Origin: Tistlia sp040905785 | Lineage (GTDB): Bacteria > Pseudomonadota > Alphaproteobacteria > Kiloniellales > DSM-21159 | Direction: 5' to 3' | Assembly (NCBI RefSeq): GCF_040905785.1 | Contig: NZ_JBBDQW010000075.1 | Span: forward strand, 1 to 64,000 | DNA: 64,000 nt | Shown: piece by piece, positions 15,561 to 23,486 of the stretch | Layout of the letters: each line of letters starts with the position of its first letter | How positions within the stretch are numbered: the stretch's first letter is position 1 | Program-made: the position numbers and the translations under genes | Notes under the pieces: model-generated | The model's input: the letters and a program-made list of their open reading frames with translations, nothing else | The model's database searches: none | Told to the model about the DNA's origin: nothing

Positions 15561-16349
15561 ATGAGCTCGCAAGCGCACTTTTCGGGCCCCAGGCCGCTGG
15601 TCGGCCTGCCGGCCTGCGTCAAGCCGCTGGACGGCCAGGATTTCCACACCATCGGCGACAAGTACGTGCGGGCCGTCGCGCTGGCCAGCGAGGCGATCCC
15701 ACTGGTCGTCCCGGCGCTCGGCGACCTCCTTGAGGCGCGCGCGATCGTGGCGCGGCTGGACGGCCTGGTGCTGACCGGCAGCCCCTCGAACGTCCATCCG
15801 ACCCGCTACGGCCAGGGTGCGACCCCGGAGCACGAGCCGCACGACGAGGCGCGCGACGCGACGACGCTGCCGTTGATCGAGGCGGCGCTCGAGGCCGGCC
15901 TGCCGCTCTTCGCGATCTGCCGCGGCCACCAGGAGCTCAACGTCGCGCTCGGCGGCACGCTGCACGCCCGGGTCCACGAGCTGCCCGAGCGCCTCGACCA
16001 CCGCCGGCCGCAGCACGAGGAGATGGACGTCCAGTACGGCAGGCGCCACACCGTCCGCCTGTCGCCCGGCGGGCCGCTCGCCGCCATCGCCGGCAGCGAG
16101 GAGATCCAGGTCAACTCCCTGCACTGGCAGGCCATCGACCGCCTGGCCCCGGGCCTGACCGCCGAGGGGCTGGCGCCCGACGGCACGATCGAGGCGATCA
16201 GCGTCACCGGCGCGGCCGCCTTCGCGCTCGGCGTCCAGTGGCATCCCGAGTACAAGGTGCTCGAGGATCCGGTCTCGACGGCCCTGTTCCGCGCTTTCGG
16301 CGCGGCCGCGCGCGAGCGCAGGGGACGCTTCGCGCAGGCGGCGCAGTAG
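15561..16349 (+). CDS. Gamma-glutamyl-gamma-aminobutyrate hydrolase-like (class I amidotransferase fold)
   Basis: 262 residues. A peptidase C26 / class I glutamine-amidotransferase-like fold: the nucleophile Cys sits in FAICRGHQELNVALGG and the His/Glu partners in GVQWHPEYK. LTGSPSNVHPTRYG near residue 70 is typical of the PuuD/YpuD branch. PuuD hydrolyses gamma-glutamyl-GABA in putrescine breakdown; no other puu genes are nearby, so another gamma-glutamyl substrate is possible. It is a single gene, transcribed rightward, followed by the candidate structured RNA. Confidence 0.86.
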   Translation: MSSQAHFSGPRPLVGLPACVKPLDGQDFHTIGDKYVRAVALASEAIPLVVPALGDLLEARAIVARLDGLVLTGSPSNVHPTRYGQGATPEHEPHDEARDATTLPLIEAALEAGLPLFAICRGHQELNVALGGTLHARVHELPERLDHRRPQHEEMDVQYGRRHTVRLSPGGPLAAIAGSEEIQVNSLHWQAIDRLAPGLTAEGLAPDGTIEAISVTGAAAFALGVQWHPEYKVLEDPVSTALFRAFGAAARERRGRFAQAAQ

Positions 16350-16424
16350 GCCGAGCCTTCGATCAACTTTGCGTGCGGCGGGCTGACGCAGGGATTGCGC
16401 GCCGCCACGGGCTGACTATCTCAG

Positions 16425-16549
16425 GGGTACAAGGCGGGGCCCTTACAGGTTCCGCCCAGAACGTGGGAGCCCCCTGTATCCCCTGACAGGTCCCACGCGC
16501 TCCGAGGAGCGAGGAACGCCCGGCTGCCCCCCGACCGGGCGTTCCTTTT
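16425..16549 (+). ncRNA. Candidate structured small RNA with intrinsic terminator
   Basis: Three successive hairpins on the plus strand: ggcgg/ccgcc (16433-16456); gtggga/tcccac (16463-16468, 16491-16496) with inner cctgt/acagg; and a perfect 11-bp stem ggaacgcccgg/ccgggcgttcc (16513-16523, 16535-16545) followed by tttt. No open frame or known riboswitch core is present. It may be a stand-alone sRNA or a leader of xth, whose start lies 112 bp further on. I do not recognise the family. Confidence 0.5.
16513..16549 (+). terminator. Intrinsic terminator
   Basis: A perfect 11-bp stem ggaacgcccgg/ccgggcgttcc with an 11-nt C-rich loop is followed by ttttc. It ends either the upstream hydrolase transcript or the candidate RNA described for 16425-16549. 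Confidence 0.82.
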
Positions 16550-16661
16550 CTCGGCTTCTCCCTGCCGCTTTTGATTTCTTGCCGACGCGCGCGTCCGGCG
16601 GATAGCCTGCGCGCCGCTGGCGCCCGGACTCGGACCTCGGCGGCGGCAGAGGGGGGATTCC

Positions 16662-17447
16662 GTGCGGATCGCGACCTGGAACGTCAATTCGCTGCGCCAG
16701 CGGCTCGACCACCTCGCGCGCTTCGTCGCGGCGCGCGAGCCCGACCTGATCTGCCTGCAGGAGACCAAGGTCGACGACAGCCTCTTTCCCGGGCAGGAGC
16801 TCGCCGCCCTCGGCTACCCGCACCAGCAGCGCCGCGGCCAGAAGTCCTACAACGGCGTCGCGATCCTCTCGAAGCAGCCCTTCCGCGCCGTCGACCACCG
16901 GGTCTGGTGCGAGCGCGACGACAAGCGCCACGTCAGCGTTGTGACCGACGGCGACCTCGAGGTGCATTGCTTCTATGTCCCCTCAGGCGGGCCCATTCCG
17001 GATCCGGAACGGAATCCACGCTTCGCCCACAAGCTGCGCTTTCTCGAGGAGATGGCGAGCTGGTCTGGGGTCGAGGCGAAGGGCCGCAAGTGCCTGATCC
17101 TGGGCGACCTCAACGTCGCGCCCCTCGAGACCGACGTCTGGAACCACAAGAAGCAGCTGCGCAGCGTCGGCCACACGCCGGGCGAGTCGGAGCGGATCGC
17201 GGCCCTGCTGGAAGCCGGGCACCTGACCGACCTCGGGCGCCACTTCGTTCCGTCTTCGGAACATCTTTTCACCTGGTGGGGCTACCGCTTCCCGCAGTCC
17301 TACGAGCGCAACTACGGCTGGCGCCTCGACCACGCCCTGGCCAGCGAATCCGCGCTCTCCGCCGTGACCAGCCTGGAGGTCTTCAAGGAGACCCGGACGT
17401 GGGAGCGGCCTTCGGACCACGTCCCGGTGATCCTTCAGCTCGGGTAG
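16662..17447 (+). CDS. xth: Exodeoxyribonuclease III
   Basis: 261 residues, starting with GTG after gaggggggattcc. Endonuclease/exonuclease/phosphatase fold with all active-site segments: RIATWNVNS (Asn), LQETKVDD (Glu, metal), KSYNGVAI, YVPSGG, ILGDLNVAP (Asp and Asn), WWGYR and DHALAS, and C-terminal SDHVPVI (catalytic Asp-His). It cleaves abasic sites and degrades 3' ends in base excision repair in the cytoplasm. Its length is near the family norm. No obvious operon partners. Confidence 0.96.
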   Translation: MRIATWNVNSLRQRLDHLARFVAAREPDLICLQETKVDDSLFPGQELAALGYPHQQRRGQKSYNGVAILSKQPFRAVDHRVWCERDDKRHVSVVTDGDLEVHCFYVPSGGPIPDPERNPRFAHKLRFLEEMASWSGVEAKGRKCLILGDLNVAPLETDVWNHKKQLRSVGHTPGESERIAALLEAGHLTDLGRHFVPSSEHLFTWWGYRFPQSYERNYGWRLDHALASESALSAVTSLEVFKETRTWERPSDHVPVILQLG

Positions 17448-17494
17448 CGCGGCGGGTTCGTTGCCGGGGAGGAACGATCCCCAGCCCTGCGCTC

Positions 17495-17518
17495 CCACGC
17501 CCCTCGAGGGGACGGAGC
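17495..17518. repeat. Short palindrome sharing a half-site with the 3943-4027 repeat
   Basis: cacgcccctcga at 17495-17506 is identical to part of the right arm of the inverted repeat at 3943-4027. Here it lies in a local palindrome (cccctcgagggg, 17500-17511), with gctcc/ggagc as outer flanks. There is no T-run. It lies between the convergent xth and cyclic-nucleotide-binding genes. Confidence 0.5.
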
Positions 17519-17572
17519 ACAAGCCAGAGGCGCGAAGACGGCGTCGGCGGGGCGGCGGCCCGTGGGTGGCGG

Positions 17573-18016
17573 TCAGCCGCGCCCGGCGCGCAGGCGCTCG
17601 TTGGTCTTCTCGAGCCGGTGCGCCAGCACGCGCATGACCTCGATGGCGATCTCGGGGAAGTCGCTGACCATACGGAAGAACAGCTCCTTGGTGATCTTCA
17701 GCGTGACGACCTCGCCAGTCGCCTGGACCGTGGCGGTGCGCGGCACGTCGATCAGGATGGCGATCTCACCGACGATGTCGTTGCTGCCGACGGTCGCGAC
17801 CTTGAGCGGCCCCTCGTCGGTCGGAATCAGCACATCGGCGGTGCCCTCGATGATGATGTAGGCGGCGTCGCCAGCGTCGCCCTGGCGGCACAGCGCCTGG
17901 CCGTCCCTGAAGACCATCCGCTGGCTGGCGAAGGCCATCAGCTTGAGCCGGGCCGTGTCGATGTTGGCGAACAGCGGAATCCGCTTCAGTGTCGCCACTT
18001 CCTGGTCGAGGCTCAT
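17573..18016 (-). CDS. Cyclic-nucleotide-binding domain protein
   Basis: 147 residues, a stand-alone CNB domain with no DNA-binding part. The order is an N-terminal IPLFANIDTARLKLMA helix, a beta-roll with DAAYIIIEGTADV, the phosphate-binding cassette VGEIAILIDVPRTATVQAT (with the Glu and Arg that contact cyclic nucleotide) and C-terminal helix VMRVLAHRLEKTN. It can sense cAMP or cGMP in the cytoplasm. It begins 54 bp after the degenerate ABC transporter on the same strand, so the two are probably one operon and may act together. A class III cyclase is encoded at 31-32.5 kb. Confidence 0.92.
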   Translation of the reverse strand: MSLDQEVATLKRIPLFANIDTARLKLMAFASQRMVFRDGQALCRQGDAGDAAYIIIEGTADVLIPTDEGPLKVATVGSNDIVGEIAILIDVPRTATVQATGEVVTLKITKELFFRMVSDFPEIAIEVMRVLAHRLEKTNERLRAGRG

Positions 18017-18070
18017 GCGTCTTTCCCCTCACTAGGCGCCGCGGCCCCCACCGGGGCAGCGGAGCCCTGG

Positions 18071-20785
18071 TCAATCGGCTGCGAGCAACGTCTGCAGCTC
18101 CTCGCACCGCTCCTTCAGCTCCTCGAACGTACCCTGGTCGATCAGGCGGCCGTGGCGCATCACCAGCACCAGGTCGAAGCGCTCGGCGAGCGACGCGCGT
18201 TCCAGAGACCAGACCAGGCCACGCCCCTCGCGGGCGCGCAGGACGCTCTCGACGAGCCGCGCGCGCGTGGCGCCGTCCATGACCGCGGAGGCCTGGTTGA
18301 TGACCAGCAGGTCCGGGCGCTTCAGCAGGGCGCGCGCCAGCGCCGTCTTCTGGCGCTGGGTCGCCGACAGCCGCTTGCCGCCGACGCCGACGTGGAAGTC
18401 CAGCCCGACCGCACAGACCGCCGGCCGCAAACCCAGGGAATCCAGCGTCTCTCGGACCGCGGCGCCGACCGCCTCCTCGGCGCCCGCCTGGCCGTAGACC
18501 AGGCGCCCGAACAGCACGTTGTCCAGGATCGAGGCGGCGGCGTTGTAGGTCGCGGCGTCGTAGAACTCGACCGCCTCCGGGTCGCGCGCACGGACCGCCT
18601 CGGCGATCAGCCGGCGCGCCTCGACGACGCGGGCGGCGAAGCTGTCGTCGACCAGGCCCAGGCGGTGCCGCGCCTCGATGTAGCGGAACGGCAGCGCCTC
18701 GAGACGGCGCCGCTCCTCGCCGGCGAGCTGCTCGACGCCACGCTGTTCCGCTCGCGTAACGAGCTGGCGGAACTCCGGCAGGTCGTCCGCGTCGATGAAG
18801 GAGAACTGCTCGAAGAAGGGATGGCCCGGCGGCAGGTCGGCGAAGATCTCGACCATCGTCTGAGCGATCGCCAGGCCCTTCTCCGCGAGCAGCCCCTGCA
18901 GGTCGGCGCGCTTCAGGGCCTCGCCGACCAGGGGGTTGTCGACCAGGGCCTCGGCCGCGAAATCGGCGCGCTTGGGCGTGCCGAACAGCAGGTTCTCCGC
19001 CAGCGAGGCGTTGGCGTTGTAGGTCTCGGCGTCGAAGCGCACGACCAGGTCGGCGCGGTCCTGCTCGGCGAGGTGCCCGGCCAGGGCGTCGCGCGCTTCG
19101 AGCAGGCGCTGCGCGACATCCGGCATGGCCGCGGGGTCGATCGAGCCGTTGAGGCCGAAGCGGTAGACGTCTTCCGCCAGGTCGACCGTCTCCAGGACCT
19201 CCAGGATGCGCTCCAGCAGCTCCTCGGGGCCGCTGCAGCCGGCCGCCTCGTAGTCGGTCCAGTCGGCCTCCAGGTGGAAGGCCGAGTTGCCGGCGCGCCG
19301 GTTCTCGGCGAGCTGCGCCTTCCAGCGCTCGAGCGCCTTGCCGCTGCTGTCGGACTCGCGCAGCGGCCGGTGCCGGAGCCCGTAGAGCAGATTGTCGCGC
19401 AGGCTGTTGGCGAACAGGTAGGCGGCCGGGTCGACGTAGCCGATGCGCCGGCCGAGCAGGGCCTCGGGCAGCTCCTGGACGTCGCGCCCGCCGATCCGCA
19501 GCTTGCCGCCGCTCGGCGGGAACAGGCCGGCGAGCAGCAGCGCCAGGTCGTCCTTGCCGCTGGTGGCGTCGCCGACGACGGCGACGCGGCGGTCAAGCGG
19601 CAGCTCCACCGAGACGTTGTCGACGTGGCGGGCGTTGTTGTCGTCGACAAGGCTCAGGCTGGCGGCGGTCAGGGCGCCGGTCAGCGGCAGGACCTCGACT
19701 TCCGAGTCCTGCTTGGCGGGCTCCAGGATGTCGGTCGGCTGGAACTGCTCGATCACCTGGTCGTACTTGATCTGGACGTCGTTGCGCTGCTGCTCCCAGT
19801 TTATCAGGTCGCGGATCGGCCCGGGCAGGTCCTTGTAGGCCGCGATCACCGCGACCAGGGCACCGATGTCGAGCTGCCCACGGATCGCGAGCAGGCCGCC
19901 GCCCGCGTAGAAGATGAAGGGCGTCAGCTGGCTGAGAAAGTTGTTCAGGAATTTGACGAAGAACTTGCGCTGGTAGATCTCGAACCGGATGTGGAAGATC
20001 TGGCCGAGGCGGCTGGTCAGCTCGGCGCGCTCCCAGTTGGAGCCGTCGTTGGAGTGGATCTCGACCGCCCCGTCCATGACCTCCCCGACCCGGCCGGCGA
20101 GCTGCCGCGCGGTCAGCTGGCGCTGCTTGCCGAGGCGCAGTATCGGAATCCGCAGGCGCGGGATCAGGATCGCCTGGAACAGCACGATGCCGCCGGCGAC
20201 CAGCCCCAGCCAGAGCGACTGCGACATGATGAAGACCATGGCGGTGATCGCCTGGCCGCCGAGGAAGGCAGGCGTGACGAAGGCGTCGCCGATGAAGCCG
20301 CCGAGCGGCTCCACCTCGTCCTTGATCATGGTCGCGACCTCGGGGCCCTTCATGCGTCGGAGCTGGCCGAGGCGGAATCGTAGCAGGCGGTCGGCCAGCT
20401 CGAAGCGCAGGCGCCGCAACATGCGCTCGCCGAGCCGGCCCTTGGAGGTGTTGATGATGAACTTGAAGCCGCCGTTGACGCAGACCAGGCCCAGGAAGAT
20501 GAAGGACAGGGTCATCAGCGTCTCGACCTGGTCGAGCGGAACGCCTTCGAACAGCAAGACCGGTTCGCCGAACAGCCGGTCGCCGAGCGGCAGGTGGACC
20601 CTGCCGAACACCTGGGTGTCGGAGGGGCTCTCGAAGCCGTTGCCCTGGATGCCCTGGTTGACGATCTGCTTGGGCAGGTTCAGCGAGGCGAAGTAGAAGG
20701 GCAGCGAGATCAGAACGAGCAGCAGGATCGCCAGCTGGTCGCGCCTGCTGTGCCGCCAGATGTACTTGAAAAGGTTCGGCTCCAT
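18071..20785 (-). CDS. Unusual ABC exporter with degenerate, insertion-bearing nucleotide-binding domain
   Basis: 904 residues, far longer than a usual half-transporter (about 600). Residues 1-330 form a type IV exporter membrane domain. The NBD starts near 376. Every ATPase motif is altered: Walker A GDATSGKDD (405-413, Ser/Thr replaced by Asp), signature LSATQRQ (806-812), Walker B LLVINQ (826-831, Asp to Asn, catalytic Glu to Gln) and no H-loop His. Between Q-loop and signature is an insert of about 340 residues. Three Q-loop-like repeats, (Y/F)DAxxYxANxSLxxNLLFG, lie at 449-469, 583-602 and 741-760. It may be a regulated scaffold or a non-hydrolysing subunit. A CNB gene follows and glycosyltransferases diverge. 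Confidence 0.85.
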   Translation of the reverse strand: MEPNLFKYIWRHSRRDQLAILLLVLISLPFYFASLNLPKQIVNQGIQGNGFESPSDTQVFGRVHLPLGDRLFGEPVLLFEGVPLDQVETLMTLSFIFLGLVCVNGGFKFIINTSKGRLGERMLRRLRFELADRLLRFRLGQLRRMKGPEVATMIKDEVEPLGGFIGDAFVTPAFLGGQAITAMVFIMSQSLWLGLVAGGIVLFQAILIPRLRIPILRLGKQRQLTARQLAGRVGEVMDGAVEIHSNDGSNWERAELTSRLGQIFHIRFEIYQRKFFVKFLNNFLSQLTPFIFYAGGGLLAIRGQLDIGALVAVIAAYKDLPGPIRDLINWEQQRNDVQIKYDQVIEQFQPTDILEPAKQDSEVEVLPLTGALTAASLSLVDDNNARHVDNVSVELPLDRRVAVVGDATSGKDDLALLLAGLFPPSGGKLRIGGRDVQELPEALLGRRIGYVDPAAYLFANSLRDNLLYGLRHRPLRESDSSGKALERWKAQLAENRRAGNSAFHLEADWTDYEAAGCSGPEELLERILEVLETVDLAEDVYRFGLNGSIDPAAMPDVAQRLLEARDALAGHLAEQDRADLVVRFDAETYNANASLAENLLFGTPKRADFAAEALVDNPLVGEALKRADLQGLLAEKGLAIAQTMVEIFADLPPGHPFFEQFSFIDADDLPEFRQLVTRAEQRGVEQLAGEERRRLEALPFRYIEARHRLGLVDDSFAARVVEARRLIAEAVRARDPEAVEFYDAATYNAAASILDNVLFGRLVYGQAGAEEAVGAAVRETLDSLGLRPAVCAVGLDFHVGVGGKRLSATQRQKTALARALLKRPDLLVINQASAVMDGATRARLVESVLRAREGRGLVWSLERASLAERFDLVLVMRHGRLIDQGTFEELKERCEELQTLLAAD

Positions 20786-20956
20786 CGCCCCCTGCGAAAC
20801 CCCTGGCCGAGGATCGGCCGGGCCCACCGGCCGGCCGGCGCGGAGCTTAGCCTGCCCGGCGCGCGCCGCCAACTCGCGCTTTGGCCGTGCCCGGCCCTGT
20901 GGCATAGTCGCCCCGCGGAAGACGCTGCCGCGGGGCCCGGGGGGGAAATCCGAACC
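20786..20956. other. Divergent promoter region of the ABC and glycosyltransferase genes
   Basis: A 171-bp gap between the two divergent transcription units. ggggaaatc lies shortly before the right-hand ATG as a ribosome site. I could not identify clear -35/-10 boxes or operator palindromes in this high-GC stretch. Confidence 0.45.
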
Positions 20957-22174
20957 ATGACCGACGGACGCGACGGCGCGCGCATCCTCGTCTACAGCCA
21001 CGACTCCTTCGGCCTGGGCCACCTGCGGCGCTGCCGCGAGATCGCCCATGCCCTGGTCGAGGCGGAGCGCGACCTCTCGGTGCTGATCCTTTCGGGCTCG
21101 CCGATCATCGGCAGTTTCGATTTCCAGAACCGCGTCGACTTCGTGCGCATCCCGGGCGTCATCAAGCTGCGCGACGGCGACTACGTCTCGCTCAAGCTGC
21201 CGCTCGACATCGAGCAGACCCTGGCGCTGCGCGCCTCGATCATCAAGCACACGGCCGAGATCTTCGATCCCGACCTGCTGCTGGTCGACAAGGAGCCGCT
21301 CGGCCTGCGCGGCGAGGTCGAGCCGACCCTCGAGCTGATGCGCGAGCGGGGCGTGCCCTGCGTGCTCGGCCTGCGCGACGTCATGGACGACCCCGAGCTC
21401 CTGGCCACCGAGTGGGCGCGCAAGAACGCCCTGCCGGCGCTCGACGCCTACTACGACGACCTCTGGGTCTACGGCCTGCCGCAGATCTGCGACCCGCTGG
21501 AAGGGCTGCCCGTGCCGGCCGGCGTGCGCAAGCGCGTCAGCTACACCGGCTACCTGCGCCGGGCGATCTCGGAGAACGCCCCCGAGGTGCCGCTCGAGAA
21601 GATCGAGGAGCCCTACGTCCTGGTGACGGTCGGCGGCGGCGGCGACGGCGAGCAGATCGTCGACTGGGTGCTGCGCGCCTACGAGCGCGATCCCGGCATT
21701 CCGCATCCCGCGCTGATCGTGCTCGGTCCCTTCATGGGCTCGGAGCTCCAGCACGACTTCCAGCGCCGGGTGAACCGCCTCGAGCGGGTCGAGGCGCTGA
21801 CCTTTTCGGCGCACCTCGAGAGCCTGATGGAGCGCGCCGTCGGGGTCGTCGCGATGGGCGGCTACAACACCTTCTGCGAGGTGCTTTCCTTCGACAAGCG
21901 GGCGATCATCGTGCCGCGCCAGGAACCGCGCCGAGAGCAGCTGATCCGCGCCTCGCGGGCCCAGGAGCTCGGCCTGGTGCGCATGCTCGCCGACGACGGC
22001 CGGCGCGACGCCCAGACCATGGCGACCGCGCTGCGCAACCTGGTCCAGCAGCCGCGGCCTTCCGAGCGGGTCGTGCCCGGCCTGCTCGACGGCCGCGAGT
22101 CGGTGGTGCGCCTGACCCGCCACCGCCTCGCGCTGGGACGCAACAAGGCGCCCGTGGCCGCGCGGATGCGCTGA
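20957..22174 (+). CDS. Predicted glycosyltransferase (COG4671-like, GT-B)
   Basis: 405 residues. It opens with ILVYSHDSFGLGHLRRCREIA, the nucleotide-sugar-side loop of MurG-like GT-B enzymes. VTVGGGGDG is the hinge region of the second domain, and VAMGGYNTFCEVLSF is the donor-binding Gly/Asn/Glu segment. It belongs with COG4671 predicted glycosyltransferases, whose donors and acceptors are not known. It is the first of four glycosyltransferases read in one direction; a homologue of the same type ends the run. No membrane segment is seen, so it probably acts at the cytoplasmic face. Confidence 0.85.
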   Translation: MTDGRDGARILVYSHDSFGLGHLRRCREIAHALVEAERDLSVLILSGSPIIGSFDFQNRVDFVRIPGVIKLRDGDYVSLKLPLDIEQTLALRASIIKHTAEIFDPDLLLVDKEPLGLRGEVEPTLELMRERGVPCVLGLRDVMDDPELLATEWARKNALPALDAYYDDLWVYGLPQICDPLEGLPVPAGVRKRVSYTGYLRRAISENAPEVPLEKIEEPYVLVTVGGGGDGEQIVDWVLRAYERDPGIPHPALIVLGPFMGSELQHDFQRRVNRLERVEALTFSAHLESLMERAVGVVAMGGYNTFCEVLSFDKRAIIVPRQEPRREQLIRASRAQELGLVRMLADDGRRDAQTMATALRNLVQQPRPSERVVPGLLDGRESVVRLTRHRLALGRNKAPVAARMR

Positions 22175-22238
22175 ACGCCAGGCCCGTTCGGGCTTGGCGC
22201 TTGACGGACGCACCCCGGCCCCGCACACCAACCCCGCC

Positions 22239-23486
22239 ATGCCGCGTCTCGCGATCCTGCTCAAGGGCTATCCCCGCCTGTCGGAAACCTTCATCGCCCA
22301 GGAGATCCTGGCGCTGCAGCGCGCCGGCATCGAGCTGGAGATCGTCTCGCTGCGCCGGCCCACCGACCCGGCGGTCCACCCGGTGCATCGGGAGATCGCC
22401 GCACCGCTGCGATACCTGCCGGAGTACCTGCACGAGGCGCCCCGGCGCGTGCTGCGCGGCTGGTGGCGCGCGCGCCGCCTGCCCGGCTACCGCGGCGCCC
22501 TCGCCCGCTTCCTGCGCGACCTGAGGCGCGAGCCGACGCGCAACCGCCTGCGCCGCTTCGGGCAGGCCTGCGTCGCCGCCGCCGAGCTGCCCGCCGAGAC
22601 GGAGCGGCTCCACGTCCACTTCCTGCACACGCCGGGCTCGGTCGCCCGCTACGCCGCAGCGATGCGCGGCCTGCCCTGGTCGGCCTCCGCCCACGCCCGC
22701 GACATCTGGACGACGCCGGACTGGGAGAAGCGCGAAAAGCTGGCCGACCTCGACTGGCTGGTCACCTGCACCGCCGTCGGCCACGACCATCTCGCGGCGC
22801 TCGCCGATCGGCCGGATAAGGTGGTCCTGCTCTACCACGGCCTCGATCTCGCGCGCTTCCCACCGCCTCCGGGCACCCGCCCGGCGCGCGACGGCAGCGA
22901 TCCCGGCGACCCGGTCCGCCTGCTCTCGGTCGGGCGCGCGGTCGAGAAGAAGGGCTACGACGACCTGCTGGAGGCGCTGGCGCGGCTGCCGCAGGGGCTG
23001 TCCTGGCGCCTGACCCACATCGGCGGCGGCGCCCTGGCCGGACGACTCAGGCGGCAGGCCGAAGCCCTCGGACTCTCGGCGCGCATCGAGTGGCTCGGCC
23101 CCTGCGCCCAGGAGCAGGTGATCGCCGCCTACCGCGCCGCCGACCTCTTCGTCCTGGCCTCGCGCGAGGCCGGCGACGGCGACCGCGACGGCCTGCCCAA
23201 CGTGCTGATGGAGGCGCAGAGCCAGGCGCTGGCCTGCCTGGCGACCCGCTTCTCGGCCATCCCCGAGCTGATCCTCGAAGGCCGGACCGGCGTGCTCGTG
23301 CCGCCGGGCGATCCCGCCGCCCTGGCCGCGGCGCTGGCCGGCCTCATCGCCGCGCCAGCCGAGCGCGAGCGGCTCGGTTGCGCCGGCGCCGAGCGGGTGT
23401 GCCGCGACTTCGACTTCCAGGCGAACGTCGCGCGGCTGGTCGAGCGGCTGGCGCCGGGCGCGCTGCCGGCGCGGGGCGCGCCGTGA
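22239..23486 (+). CDS. Glycosyltransferase family 4 protein
   Basis: 415 residues from the ATG at 22239; a TTG 45 bp upstream is an alternative. GT-B fold: N-terminal LLKGYPRLSETFIAQEILAL, then LLSVGRAVEKKGYDDLLEAL, the donor motif GLPNVLMEAQSQALACLATR and EGRTGVLVPPGDPAALAAAL. It transfers an activated sugar to a glycan or lipid acceptor, typically in surface polysaccharide synthesis. SETFIAQE at the start is frequent in exopolysaccharide and capsule enzymes. The next gene starts inside the stop codon (GTGA), giving coupled translation. Confidence 0.9.
   Translation: MPRLAILLKGYPRLSETFIAQEILALQRAGIELEIVSLRRPTDPAVHPVHREIAAPLRYLPEYLHEAPRRVLRGWWRARRLPGYRGALARFLRDLRREPTRNRLRRFGQACVAAAELPAETERLHVHFLHTPGSVARYAAAMRGLPWSASAHARDIWTTPDWEKREKLADLDWLVTCTAVGHDHLAALADRPDKVVLLYHGLDLARFPPPPGTRPARDGSDPGDPVRLLSVGRAVEKKGYDDLLEALARLPQGLSWRLTHIGGGALAGRLRRQAEALGLSARIEWLGPCAQEQVIAAYRAADLFVLASREAGDGDRDGLPNVLMEAQSQALACLATRFSAIPELILEGRTGVLVPPGDPAALAAALAGLIAAPAERERLGCAGAERVCRDFDFQANVARLVERLAPGALPARGAP

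Noticed and set aside
16425..16549. SRP 4.5S RNA, tmRNA or 6S RNA as identity of the structured region
   Set aside because: The conserved 4.5S loop and tmRNA tag are absent, and the fold does not show the single large central bubble flanked by two long stems expected of 6S RNA.
16571..20383. A 1270-codon plus-strand frame over xth and the ABC transporter
   Set aside because: Runs opposite to the ABC gene and out of frame with xth; no recognisable domain.
18071..20785. Pseudogene interpretation of the ABC transporter because motifs are broken
   Set aside because: The frame is intact over 904 codons, membrane helices are preserved and substitutions are consistent with controlled loss, with no stops or frameshifts.
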